10,569 nucleotides of DNA. It comes from Flavobacteriales bacterium (GTDB lineage Bacteria > Bacteroidota > Bacteroidia > UBA10329). The notes beneath the pieces were generated by a model, which saw nothing but the letters and a program-made list of their open reading frames with translations, had not been told where the DNA came from and made no database searches. Of the stretch, positions 1-6,233 are shown in pieces; position 1 is the stretch's first letter; each line of letters starts with the position of its first letter. Both the position numbers and the translations under genes were made by a program. The stretch is taken from assembly GCA_003456455.1 (NCBI GenBank), contig DMRV01000093.1, forward strand, positions 1-10,569, read 5' to 3'.

Positions 1-801
1 CTACATTTTAACGGAGACTGGGTTTCCAACGTTGAAAACACCTGAATCTCCGTAAACCTTATTTGGGTCTCGTTCTACATCTGGTGGAAAAACTGCTCTT
101 TTCTCCTTGTAATACTCTTCCCGATAACTTCCTTCAGATGTACGGTTGTAGGTTATGTACAATGCGCGCCTTGGTCTATCGCTTACGTTAGCATCAGACT
201 TGTGAGGAATGTATGAATCAAATAAAACGATATCTCCCGGCTCTGTTTCCACATATTCCCAGTTCAGCGTCTCAGCATATTCTGAATCAACAGTCGCATC
301 TGGCGCTGTAGGTAGCATGCCTTTATCGTGCATTCCGGGCGACATCTGCAAGCAGCCGTTTTCAGGGTTAGATGCATCAATACTCACCATTAAAGTAATG
401 TGGTATTTCTGTCCAAAGGATGTAAAAGCTGGCGCATCTTGATGCGGTAGAAAACCATTTCCTCCCGGTAATTTGAAGTTTATTTTTTCCTTAAAAAGTA
501 TGGCTGGTTCGTCCATCAGTTCCGACAGTACACCAATCAGTTTCTCCCCACGTAGTAAATCATCAAAACCTTCATGAAACTGAAGGAAATTTTCAACCCT
601 ACATAATTGCCGACCATTTGGGTCGGTGGCGGGCGTTTCGAAATACTTCATCCACTTACCGGCTGTTTCCGGGCGCGTTTCAAGGTCTTCTACCCACTCT
701 ACCAACTCAGCTTTTTGTTCTTCGGTAAAATAATCTTTGATGATGATGTAGCCGTTTTTCTTCCAGAAATCCTGCTGGGTTGCGGTTAGGTAGTTACTCA
801 T
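1..801 (-). CDS. phnY: PhnY-like Fe(II)/2-oxoglutarate-dependent phosphonate dioxygenase (PhyH family)
   Basis: This 266-residue protein has the length and layout of the phytanoyl-CoA dioxygenase (PhyH) family. The iron-binding triad is visible as H120-x-D122 (in FLPHQDAPAF) and H200 (in SYIPHKSDAN). R211, eleven residues after the distal His, is the expected 2-oxoglutarate ligand. Alone it could hydroxylate many small substrates. Its ATG at 801 overlaps the TGA of an upstream PhnZ-type gene by four bases (ATGA), which points to translational coupling and to the PhnY role: hydroxylating C1 of 2-aminoethylphosphonate, or of a related phosphonate such as methylphosphonate or a trimethylated analogue, using O2 and 2-oxoglutarate in the cytoplasm. 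The stop codon TAG sits exactly at the left edge, so the gene is complete. The family is clear; the phosphonate role is inferred from the neighbour, and the exact substrate is open. Confidence 0.82.
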   Translation of the reverse strand: MSNYLTATQQDFWKKNGYIIIKDYFTEEQKAELVEWVEDLETRPETAGKWMKYFETPATDPNGRQLCRVENFLQFHEGFDDLLRGEKLIGVLSELMDEPAILFKEKINFKLPGGNGFLPHQDAPAFTSFGQKYHITLMVSIDASNPENGCLQMSPGMHDKGMLPTAPDATVDSEYAETLNWEYVETEPGDIVLFDSYIPHKSDANVSDRPRRALYITYNRTSEGSYREEYYKEKRAVFPPDVERDPNKVYGDSGVFNVGNPVSVKM

Positions 802-1376
802 GCTTCTAGCTTATTACGTAAATGGTCTTTCGCCATCTTTTTATAGCGCTCGAGGTCGGGAAGTGGCTTGTTTTCCACCTTCGCCAACTCATCCCAAGCG
901 CGCACTTTTATTATGTCTTTGAAATAAGGGTCAGCCTCAAACTTGGCCACTTCTTCTTCTGACATTGGCCCTCCTTGAAACTCAAGTGTTTTTGCAGAAG
1001 CCCCAGACAACTTGGCGTGATAACCCGGCTTTGCAGCGCACAAATAGCGCTTAGCCTCTACATGGCTTTCAACCAATCTTGCAATCTTTTCTGAAAACCC
1101 AATATTTCTCAAATAGTCGGCTCCAACCTTGTCGTGCGCAATATGACCAAGACCATCCATGTCATGCTCTTCGCCATACTCAGCACAGAAATGGCCAATA
1201 TCATGGAATAAAGCACCCAAAACAACCTCAGGGTCGTTGCCCTGTTCTTCGCCATATTCAGCCGCTTGACACATGTGCTCCAGTTGGGTCACATTTTCAC
1301 CAATGTAATCTGCCTCGCCACTATTGATAATCATTTCAAAAAGATGGTCAACGGCTTTATCTATGTCTACAGTCAT
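798..1376 (-). CDS. phnZ: PhnZ-type HD-domain mixed-valent diiron oxygenase (oxidative C-P bond cleavage)
   Basis: This 192-residue HD-domain protein carries the PhnZ residue set almost number for number. Metal ligands are H34, H58-D59 (in LFHDIGH), H81, H105 and D162. The lid pair Y24 and E27 lies in DYIGE, and H62, K109, S127, T130, Q134 and R159 sit where PhnZ places its substrate-binding residues, as I recall them from the published structure. The block SGASAKTLEFQGGPM is typical of PhnZ and not of ordinary HD phosphohydrolases. PhnZ uses O2 to cleave the C-P bond of (R)-1-hydroxy-2-aminoethylphosphonate, giving glycine and phosphate. Related enzymes (PhnZ1, TmpB) act on hydroxymethylphosphonate or trimethylated substrates. 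It is the first gene of the pair, with its own predicted promoter about 27 bases upstream, and ends inside the phnY start. No phosphonate transporter, transaminase or regulator is in view. Confidence 0.88.
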   Translation of the reverse strand: MTVDIDKAVDHLFEMIINSGEADYIGENVTQLEHMCQAAEYGEEQGNDPEVVLGALFHDIGHFCAEYGEEHDMDGLGHIAHDKVGADYLRNIGFSEKIARLVESHVEAKRYLCAAKPGYHAKLSGASAKTLEFQGGPMSEEEVAKFEADPYFKDIIKVRAWDELAKVENKPLPDLERYKKMAKDHLRNKLEA

Positions 1377-1402
1377 GGTTTGATCTAATTGAAAATACTC
1401 GT

Positions 1403-1432
1403 CAAAATTACACGCATTAGAACTACTCGCAA
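1403..1432 (-). promoter_or_regulatory. Predicted Bacteroidota-type promoter for phnZ-phnY
   Basis: On the minus strand TTG (1432-1430) is followed after exactly 19 bases by TAATTTTG (1410-1403). This matches the Bacteroidota consensus TTG-N19-TAnnTTTG. Transcription would start near 1397, leaving about 20 untranslated bases before the phnZ ATG. No Shine-Dalgarno sequence is visible, which is usual in this phylum. No Pho-box-like repeat was recognised. Confidence 0.5.
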
Positions 1433-1515
1433 CTGCTAGAAGTCAGTGGCAGTTTAAGTTTGCGTTAAGGACGTTAATTACTAATAATTGGAAAAGAACG
1501 CCCAAATAAGTTCAC

Positions 1516-1558
1516 CCGTTTCAATGCCATTTCCCTTTCGGTAGAAAGTGAAAAACGG
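1516..1558. repeat. Nested inverted repeat in the phosphatase-phnZ gap
   Basis: Inner stem: TTTC (1530-1533) and CTTTC (1535-1539) pair with GAAAG (1544-1548) and GAAA (1550-1553) around a GGTA loop, giving nine pairs with one C/T mismatch. Outer arms CCGTTT (1516-1521) and AAACGG (1553-1558) are also complementary; they share base 1553 with the inner stem, so the two may be alternatives. No T-run follows on either strand, so it is not a standard intrinsic terminator. It lies between the phosphatase stop and the phnZ promoter. Apart from this hairpin and that promoter, 1377-1634 shows nothing recognisable. Confidence 0.4.
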
Positions 1559-1634
1559 TTAAAAGCTTCATCATCAGCTATTTCAATTTATAACGAAGGT
1601 TAAAGATTACTTATTCTTGAATTCATACAACAAC

Positions 1635-1952
1635 TCAAAAATAAGGAGCGGACGTGTCTTCCAACTCTTCAATCAGGGCAGGTTCCATGTACTTGTATTC
1701 GTCTTCAATGTGAAGAACAATAATACGGAGGTCGCGTGTAGCGGTTCTAAATCGCTTTTGTAGAATTTCTTTGTGTTTGTCTTCCATGCAAAACACCATA
1801 TCAGCCCAAAGCATCATGGGTTCGCTTACCTTAACGCGTGCTGATGATGCTGTTCCAGCTGAACGCACCACGTGTTCTTCGCTCTGGCTGAACATACTTT
1901 CCGCTGTTCTGCTACGCCATTCATTTCTGCTACAGATAAAAAGGATATTCAT
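1635..1952 (-). CDS. Small low-molecular-weight protein tyrosine phosphatase-like protein (COG4551 type)
   Basis: This 105-residue protein begins MNILFICSRNEWRS. The phosphate-binding loop C7-x5-R13-S14 is intact, as in low-molecular-weight tyrosine phosphatases. It then follows the short-form pattern: TAESMF after the loop, RSAGT at 30-34, ADMVFCMEDKHKEIL at 50-64 and IEDEYKYMEPALIEEL at 82-97. The short form (about 105 residues against about 150 for classical enzymes) lacks the usual DPYG acid loop. An acidic residue around E83-D84 is the likeliest substitute, which is an inference. I assign it to the COG4551 predicted phosphatases from memory of the pattern. Substrate unknown. It is cytoplasmic, with no signal peptide. 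It lies 258 bases upstream of phnZ on the same strand but is separated by a promoter, so is probably an independent transcript. Confidence 0.75.
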   Translation of the reverse strand: MNILFICSRNEWRSRTAESMFSQSEEHVVRSAGTASSARVKVSEPMMLWADMVFCMEDKHKEILQKRFRTATRDLRIIVLHIEDEYKYMEPALIEELEDTSAPYF

Positions 1953-1990
1953 ATACGTTATTTAGAATTCAACTCCGAAACAGGGTTGTT

Positions 1991-1998
1991 CAAACTTA
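1991..1998 (-). promoter_or_regulatory. Possible -7 promoter element for the small phosphatase gene
   Basis: The minus strand reads TAAGTTTG here, matching TAnnTTTG, about 38 bases before the phosphatase ATG. No TTG box is found 17-23 bases further upstream, so support is partial. Confidence 0.3.
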
Positions 1999-2045
1999 GT
2001 GGATTTCAACGCATAAATAGGAGGAATAACTTTGTGATAAACACA

Positions 2046-2053
2046 TACATTTG
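2046..2053 (+). promoter_or_regulatory. Possible -7 promoter element for the pnt operon
   Basis: TACATTTG matches TAnnTTTG and lies 25 bases before the TTG start of pntAA, predicting transcription from about 2060 and a leader of some 19 bases. A TTTG at 2031-2034 is too close (11 bases) to be a standard -33 box, so support is partial. Confidence 0.4.
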
Positions 2054-2078
2054 AATATATAACTAAAATCGACACGTT

Positions 2079-3209
2079 TTGAAGATTGGAGTACCGAAAG
2101 AAATACAAGAGCGAGAAACCAGAGTAGCCATTACCCCTACCATCGCCAAGCAGCTTAAATCGAAAGGATTTGAAATTATTGTAGAAAGCGGAGCTGGCGA
2201 AGGTTCTTCCTTCTCTGATGGCGATTATACCGCTGCTGGAGCAGTTATTGGCGCAAAAGCCAATGCCTACGAATGCGATGTGGTGGCCAAGGTTAATCCA
2301 CCAACGGAGGAAGAAGCAAAGCTTTTAAAAGCGGGTTCTACTCTAATCTCAACTTTGTTTGCAGCTACCAATACGGATGTGGTGAAAGCAATAGCAGAAG
2401 CTGGAGTGAATGCTTTCTCTATGGATGCCATTCCAAGAACATCGCTTGCTCAGAGCATGGACGTTTTAAGTTCGCAGGCCAACTTGGCTGGCTACAAAGC
2501 CGTGCTACTTGGCGGTGCCGAAATGGGAAAGATTTTCCCAATGCTAATGACCTCTGCAGGCACAATCAAACCTTCTACGGTTGTGATATTTGGTGCCGGA
2601 GTTGCTGGATTACAGGCCATAGCAACCGCTAAACGCCTAGGAGCGAATGTTTGGGTTTCGGATATCCGTCCAGAAACTAAAGAACAAGTTCAATCGCTTG
2701 GTGGAAAGTTTATTGAAGTAGACGGAGACGACAGTGTAGATATGGCTGGTGGCTATGTCACAAACGTTTCGCCAGAGTTCTTGAAGAAACAGCAGGAAGT
2801 TGTAACTGAAAAAGTGGTTGGTGCCGACCTCGTTATTACAACGGCTCTTATTCCTGGTAGAAAAGCGCCATTGCTGATTACAGACGAAATGCTTGCCAAG
2901 ATGAAACCAGGTGCGGTTATCGTTGACATGGCCGTTTCGCAAGGTGGAAACGTATCAGCAAGCAAGCTGAACGAAACTGTTAAAGTTGGTGGTGTGACTA
3001 TACTCGGAGAAGGGAACCTCCCTGCTACTCTACCAATGAACGCTAGTGAGCTGTTTGCCAAGAATGTCTCGAACTTCTTACTTCACCTCACGGCAGAAAA
3101 TCAATTCAAGTGGGATATGGAAGATGAGATAACCACTGGTTCGCTCATTATTCGAGATGGAAAATTGGTTCATCTATCAGTATTACCAAAAGAAACTTCT
3201 AACGCATAA
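2079..3209 (+). CDS. pntAA: NAD(P) transhydrogenase alpha subunit part 1 (NAD(H)-binding domain I)
   Basis: This 376-residue protein is domain I of the proton-translocating transhydrogenase, which passes hydride from NADH to NADP+ using the proton-motive force. It starts MKIGVPKEI, as the family does. The RQD loop residues appear as R120, Q125 and D128 in RTSLAQSMD, corresponding to R127/Q132/D135 of Rhodospirillum rubrum. The NAD-binding Rossmann motif GAGVAG is at 172-177, with D195 at the end of the second strand (VWVSDIRP). The start codon is TTG at 2079; no in-frame ATG lies nearby upstream, and the family N-terminus fits here. The alpha subunit is split, so this soluble part ends before the membrane segment, encoded by the next gene two bases downstream. 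First gene of the pnt operon. Confidence 0.95.
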   Translation: MKIGVPKEIQERETRVAITPTIAKQLKSKGFEIIVESGAGEGSSFSDGDYTAAGAVIGAKANAYECDVVAKVNPPTEEEAKLLKAGSTLISTLFAATNTDVVKAIAEAGVNAFSMDAIPRTSLAQSMDVLSSQANLAGYKAVLLGGAEMGKIFPMLMTSAGTIKPSTVVIFGAGVAGLQAIATAKRLGANVWVSDIRPETKEQVQSLGGKFIEVDGDDSVDMAGGYVTNVSPEFLKKQQEVVTEKVVGADLVITTALIPGRKAPLLITDEMLAKMKPGAVIVDMAVSQGGNVSASKLNETVKVGGVTILGEGNLPATLPMNASELFAKNVSNFLLHLTAENQFKWDMEDEITTGSLIIRDGKLVHLSVLPKETSNA

Positions 3210-3211
3210 AA

Positions 3212-3532
3212 ATGGAACAGATACTCGCATTTGTATACGAGAATATGGACATGGTCTATATCGTGATTCTCTCGATTATTCTCGGAATTGAGGTCATAGA
3301 AAGTGTGCCGGCTGTATTGCACACGCCTTTGATGAGTGGAGCAAACGCCATCCACGGAGTGGTTGTAGTAGGTGCCATCATTGTGATGGGAACGGCTTCG
3401 CCAGATAATTACATAGCACTGACTCTTGGCTTTTTGGCCGTGATACTCGGAACCGTGAATGTTGTCGGTGGCTTTGTGGTTACCGACCGTATGTTGGACA
3501 TGTTCAAGAAAAAACCAGCTAAAAAAGACTAA
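3212..3532 (+). CDS. pntAB: NAD(P) transhydrogenase alpha subunit part 2 (membrane segment of domain II)
   Basis: This 106-residue inner-membrane protein supplies the alpha-subunit part of the proton channel. Three hydrophobic segments are visible, around residues 13-33, 46-62 and 67-90. The family signature HTPLMSGANAIHGVVVVGA is at 37-55, and NVVGGFVVTDRM follows the last helix, before a Lys-rich C-terminus. The length is typical for three-gene pnt operons of the Rhodospirillum rubrum kind. It sits 2 bases after pntAA and 3 bases before pntB, so the three genes should be co-transcribed and co-translated. Confidence 0.94.
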   Translation: MEQILAFVYENMDMVYIVILSIILGIEVIESVPAVLHTPLMSGANAIHGVVVVGAIIVMGTASPDNYIALTLGFLAVILGTVNVVGGFVVTDRMLDMFKKKPAKKD

Positions 3533-3535
3533 GTC

Positions 3536-4951
3536 ATGGGAGAATACATCTTAGAGATTGCGTATTTAATTGCTTCGGTTCTCTACATATACGGACTGAA
3601 AATGATGAGCGGACCAAAAACCGCTCGAAACGGAAACCTATGGGCAGCCTCTGGTATGTTCATCGCCATTATTGCTACTATTTTTCTTTACACAGACGGT
3701 TCTGGAAATCATCTGACCAACCTACCTTGGATTGGTGGTGGCATTGCCATCGGTACCATTCTCGGTTACATGATGGCCAAGAAAGTGCAGATGACTGATA
3801 TGCCACAGATGGTTTCGTTGTTTAACGGAATGGGTGGCGCTTGTGCTGCCATTATCGGCATTATCGAATTTCCGCATTATGTGCACGACCCGAACGCTTC
3901 GTTTCTTATTCTGCTTACCATTTTTGCAGGATTAGTAATTGGTAGCACTTCGTTTGCAGGTAGTATGGTGGCGTTCTTAAAGCTAAACGGAAATCTGAAA
4001 AAGGACATTCGACTACCGTTTTACAATGTGCTAAATACAGGACTCATCATTGCCGCTGTTGGCCTAACCATTTGCTTGGCTGGTGGTCATATTCACAGCA
4101 ATATTGAGCTGTGGGTTTACATTCTTTTAGGATTGAGCTTGTCGTACGGTGTGCTGTTTGTATTGCCAATTGGCGGTGCCGATATGCCCGTAGTTATCTC
4201 GCTTTTGAACTCATTTACTGGTATGGCTGCTGCCTTTGGCGGTTTCCTTTACGGCAACATGGCCATGCTCACCGGTGGTATTCTGGTTGGTTCGGCAGGA
4301 ACCATTCTTACGGTTGTTATGTGTAAGGGAATGAATCGCTCCTTAACCGCAGTAATATTTGGTGCATTTGGCACAGGTGGAAAAGATGTTGTAGCTGGCG
4401 GAGGCGATGGCACTCAGAAATCGTACAAGCAGACCAATCCGTCTGACCTTGCCGTATTGCTCAACTACTCGTCTAAAGTGATTATCGTTCCTGGATATGG
4501 ATTAGCGGTTGCACAAGCTCAGCACGTGGTAAACGAGATGGAAAACCTCCTTACAAGCCGTGGTGTTGAAGTGAAATACGCTATTCACCCAGTTGCTGGC
4601 CGTATGCCCGGACACATGAACGTATTGCTTGCAGAAAGTAACGTGGAGTATGACAAACTGGTGGAAATGGAAGACATTAACCCAGAGTTTGCTACTTGCG
4701 ATGTGGTGCTTGTTTTGGGTGCAAATGATGTAGTAAACCCTGCTGCGAAGGAAGACCCTGCCTCCCCTATTTTCGGGATGCCTATTCTAACGGTTGAAGA
4801 TGCAGCTCATACGGTAATTAACAAACGTTCTATGAACGTGGGTTACGCTGGTATTGATAACGACCTCTTTTACCGCGATAAGAGCAGCATGCTCTTTGGC
4901 GATGCCAAGAAGGTGCTTACGGAGTTGGTGAGTGAGTTGAAGGGGTTGTAG
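3536..4951 (+). CDS. pntB: NAD(P) transhydrogenase beta subunit (membrane domain and NADP(H)-binding domain III)
   Basis: This 471-residue protein has about 300 residues of membrane domain II followed by soluble domain III. In the membrane part, DMPQMVSLFNGMGGACAA (88-105) and GADMPVVISLLNSFTGMAA (214-232) are family signatures; D216 corresponds to the conserved Asp near E. coli D213. Domain III shows VPGYGLAVAQAQ (318-329), HPVAGRMPGHMNVLLAE (351-367), GANDVVNPAA (395-404) and KRSMNVGYAG (430-439), the last contacting the NADP 2'-phosphate. The position of the E. coli proton-channel His91 appears to be N97 here, a replacement I recall from other homologues. It forms the enzyme with the two preceding subunits and feeds NADPH supply for biosynthesis and redox defence. 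Confidence 0.95.
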   Translation: MGEYILEIAYLIASVLYIYGLKMMSGPKTARNGNLWAASGMFIAIIATIFLYTDGSGNHLTNLPWIGGGIAIGTILGYMMAKKVQMTDMPQMVSLFNGMGGACAAIIGIIEFPHYVHDPNASFLILLTIFAGLVIGSTSFAGSMVAFLKLNGNLKKDIRLPFYNVLNTGLIIAAVGLTICLAGGHIHSNIELWVYILLGLSLSYGVLFVLPIGGADMPVVISLLNSFTGMAAAFGGFLYGNMAMLTGGILVGSAGTILTVVMCKGMNRSLTAVIFGAFGTGGKDVVAGGGDGTQKSYKQTNPSDLAVLLNYSSKVIIVPGYGLAVAQAQHVVNEMENLLTSRGVEVKYAIHPVAGRMPGHMNVLLAESNVEYDKLVEMEDINPEFATCDVVLVLGANDVVNPAAKEDPASPIFGMPILTVEDAAHTVINKRSMNVGYAGIDNDLFYRDKSSMLFGDAKKVLTELVSELKGL

Positions 4952-4953
4952 TA

Positions 4954-5193
4954 ATGTCAAAAAATGAAATTAGGGAACACAACATTAGGGTATCCAAAAT
5001 TAGGTCCACTGTAAACAAGGCAGCTGCGCTTAAGGAATGCTTTTTCCACGATTATCCTGACCAATGTTCTGAGATTATAATATCAGCACATAGCTTGCAA
5101 AGAACGGGTGCCCTTACCCTTCTTGAATCTGACAAGAGGGGCAACAAAAAAGTTTACGCATTAACGGAAAGGGAATATTCTGAAACGTCTTGA
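4954..5193 (+). CDS. N-terminal fragment of the interrupted gene (79 residues)
   Basis: If the TGA at 5191-5193 acts as a stop, only these 79 residues are made. The piece holds C29, H32, C38 and H46 but lacks the C-x2-H-D half of the motif, so it is unlikely to fold as the full protein would. Its ATG is 2 bases after the pntB stop, so it would be made with the transhydrogenase. Confidence 0.5.
   Translation: MSKNEIREHNIRVSKIRSTVNKAAALKECFFHDYPDQCSEIIISAHSLQRTGALTLLESDKRGNKKVYALTEREYSETS
5191..5193 (+). other. Single in-frame TGA inside a long open frame
   Basis: The context is ACG TCT TGA GAA CTT. The frame continues open for 268 codons beyond it with no other stop, despite the AT-rich sequence. 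A one-base change from CGA, AGA, GGA or TGG would explain it. The following bases form only a weak four-pair hairpin (TTGG/CCAA), so no selenocysteine-insertion structure is apparent. Confidence 0.75.
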
Positions 5194-5412
5194 GAACTTG
5201 GATTCCGACCAATTGGAAAAATAGCTGCATCTACTTTTTTTGGGTTTTGTAGGAAGCATGACAATGACATATTTCTTCCAATTGAAACTAATCCCGATAG
5301 CATTGACTTAGACTCAGATGAGCACTGCTTTCTTCTTAGTTTCCGTGCCTTTGCTATTGCTTATCACCGAAAAAAACAAGACATAAAACTGTTCTCTAAT
5401 CAAAGTGAAGAT

Positions 5413-6000
5413 GTGACAGATAGTGTAAAAGAACTTTTTGGAGTGAACGATATTAAATCTCAGCTACACTTTTCACAAATAGGACTTTCCGACAGTATTC
5501 CGCATAAGAAAGTGCTTACTGAAGCCTTATTCAATAAAGATTATTCAGAATTAGACTTTTTGACCTATGAAATAAATTACCCAGTTCAATTCGCTGTTAC
5601 ATCTGACACGACTCCAACTTACCTATTTAGTGGAAAAGCTATAAATATGAGTGAAAACCCACTCTATAAGTACTCTAGCATTCTGATAACCGTAATCCCT
5701 CTATCAGAAAGGACCATAGTGGTTCTTGCCGCATTCAAGTCTGATCCTTACGGAAGTGCTTATTTGGATGAGTTATCAAAAATGAATGAGTTGTCTTTTG
5801 AAAGAGCTGTTAGTTGGCATATTCTAACCAACTGTGAGAATACATTCTATTCGCCTAAGTGGATTGACACCTTAAATCCAAAGAAAAAATCTTGGATTAC
5901 GAAACTTCCTATGGCTTCTGCGGATTTACGGATTCCACCTTTAAAATACAATCCAGGGAAATTTCGACTAAACCTATTTGAGTACCAATTAGATGCTTGA
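5413..6000 (+). CDS. C-terminal part of the interrupted gene (possible GTG reinitiation)
   Basis: This is the distal 195 residues of the same frame as 4954-5193, beginning at a GTG. It is listed because automated calls may treat it as its own gene. No Shine-Dalgarno or promoter element supports a start here; the first in-frame ATG is at 5647, and the frame extends unbroken upstream to 5194. It is better read as the C-terminal region of the interrupted protein. No recognisable domain. Confidence 0.35.
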   Translation: MTDSVKELFGVNDIKSQLHFSQIGLSDSIPHKKVLTEALFNKDYSELDFLTYEINYPVQFAVTSDTTPTYLFSGKAINMSENPLYKYSSILITVIPLSERTIVVLAAFKSDPYGSAYLDELSKMNELSFERAVSWHILTNCENTFYSPKWIDTLNPKKKSWITKLPMASADLRIPPLKYNPGKFRLNLFEYQLDA

Positions 6001-6130
6001 AGAATTTATATTGAGCAATTCATCAGCATTAAAAAGCGCCCCTGCTGGCGTAAGTTTGCAACTTGTGCCTCCAACACCCCACCCCATTCCTTTTAGCAAG
6101 CAAGACTTACTAGGTTTTTATAAACCTTGA
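5993..6130 (+). CDS. Possible small ORF overlapping the end of the interrupted gene
   Basis: ATG at 5993 opens 45 codons in another frame, overlapping the preceding stop by 8 bases and ending TGA at 6130. The predicted peptide has a Pro-rich centre (PPTPHPIPF) and ends LLGFYKP. The overlap would suit translational coupling, but there is no family match I know of, and the 3' end lies in an inverted repeat. It may be chance. Confidence 0.2.
   Translation: MLEEFILSNSSALKSAPAGVSLQLVPPTPHPIPFSKQDLLGFYKP
6112..6127 (+). terminator. Perfect inverted repeat, possible terminator of the pnt transcript
   Basis: AGGTTT (6112-6117), a TTAT loop and AAACCT (6122-6127) form a perfect six-pair stem. A moderately T-rich stretch (GTTTTCCTTC, 6132-6141) follows a few bases later rather than immediately. 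The position, between the last pnt-side reading frame and the fic upstream region, fits a terminator, but the stem is short and AT-rich. Confidence 0.3.
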
Positions 6131-6147
6131 AGTTTTCCTTCTATAAA

Positions 6148-6233
6148 TGTAGGATTTACCCTTATCATTCAAACAAGTGTAATTTATACTTATTTTTACC
6201 CTCGTTATTTTTTCGGGTGTAAAACTTACCCTT
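6148..6233 (+). repeat. Phased TTACCCT repeats upstream of fic (putative operator)
   Basis: TTACCCT occurs at 6156, 6196 and 6226, and TGTA at 6148, 6178 and 6218, so spacings are 40/30 and 30/40 bases, near whole helical turns. Two full copies share TGTA-N4-TTACCCTT (6148-6163 and 6218-6233). Between them is an imperfect palindrome, AAGTGTAATTTATACTT (6175-6191, 7 of 8 arm pairs). The last copy ends five bases before the fic ATG, a position where a bound protein would block transcription or translation. Autoregulation through the Fic protein's C-terminal winged helix is possible but inferred. Confidence 0.5.

Larger units (their letters stand above)
4954..6000 (+). pseudogene. Unrecognised Cys/His-motif gene interrupted by one in-frame TGA
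   Basis: From ATG 4954 to TGA 5998-6000 a single frame of 348 codons is open except for TGA at 5191-5193 (codon 80). I do not recognise a named family. Paired Cys/His residues suggest a zinc-binding, possibly HNH-like, module: C29, H32, C38 and H46 (SAHSLQ) lie before the stop, and C99-x2-H102-D103 (FGFCRKHDND) after it. The stop therefore splits the putative metal site. The rest is a mixed soluble region without membrane segments or signal peptide. The gene starts 2 bases after pntB but is visibly AT-richer, and its first 17 codons use AGG for all three Arg, suggesting transfer. TGA is an ordinary stop elsewhere here (phnZ, the BASS and sphingomyelinase genes), so a recent nonsense mutation or a base error is likelier than recoding. 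Confidence 0.65.

Noticed and set aside
798..1376. HD protein as a generic phosphohydrolase
   Set aside because: The extra ligands and the Y24/E27 and SGASAKTLEFQGG elements identify the oxygenase subgroup, and the dioxygenase partner overlaps it.
1455..1462. Forward TAAGTTTG promoter element
   Set aside because: No plus-strand gene follows and no TTG box is present at the right distance.
2020..2054. Leader peptide (GTG, six codons) behind a GGAGG sequence upstream of pntAA
   Set aside because: The match to a Shine-Dalgarno sequence is good but this phylum rarely uses it, the frame is only six codons and it overlaps the likely -7 element.
5191..5193. TGA read as selenocysteine or general UGA recoding
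   Set aside because: TGA ends several clear genes in the window, no strong stem-loop follows it, and the codon lies between motifs rather than at a catalytic Cys position.
6036..6050. CGCC/GGCG hairpin as a minus-strand terminator (T-run on the minus strand)
   Set aside because: Only four to five pairs, and no minus-strand gene lies upstream that would need it.
6051..6058. TAAGTTTG as the fic promoter
   Set aside because: It would imply a leader of about 175 bases, and the -33 position reads TTA; it is not convincing without mapping data.
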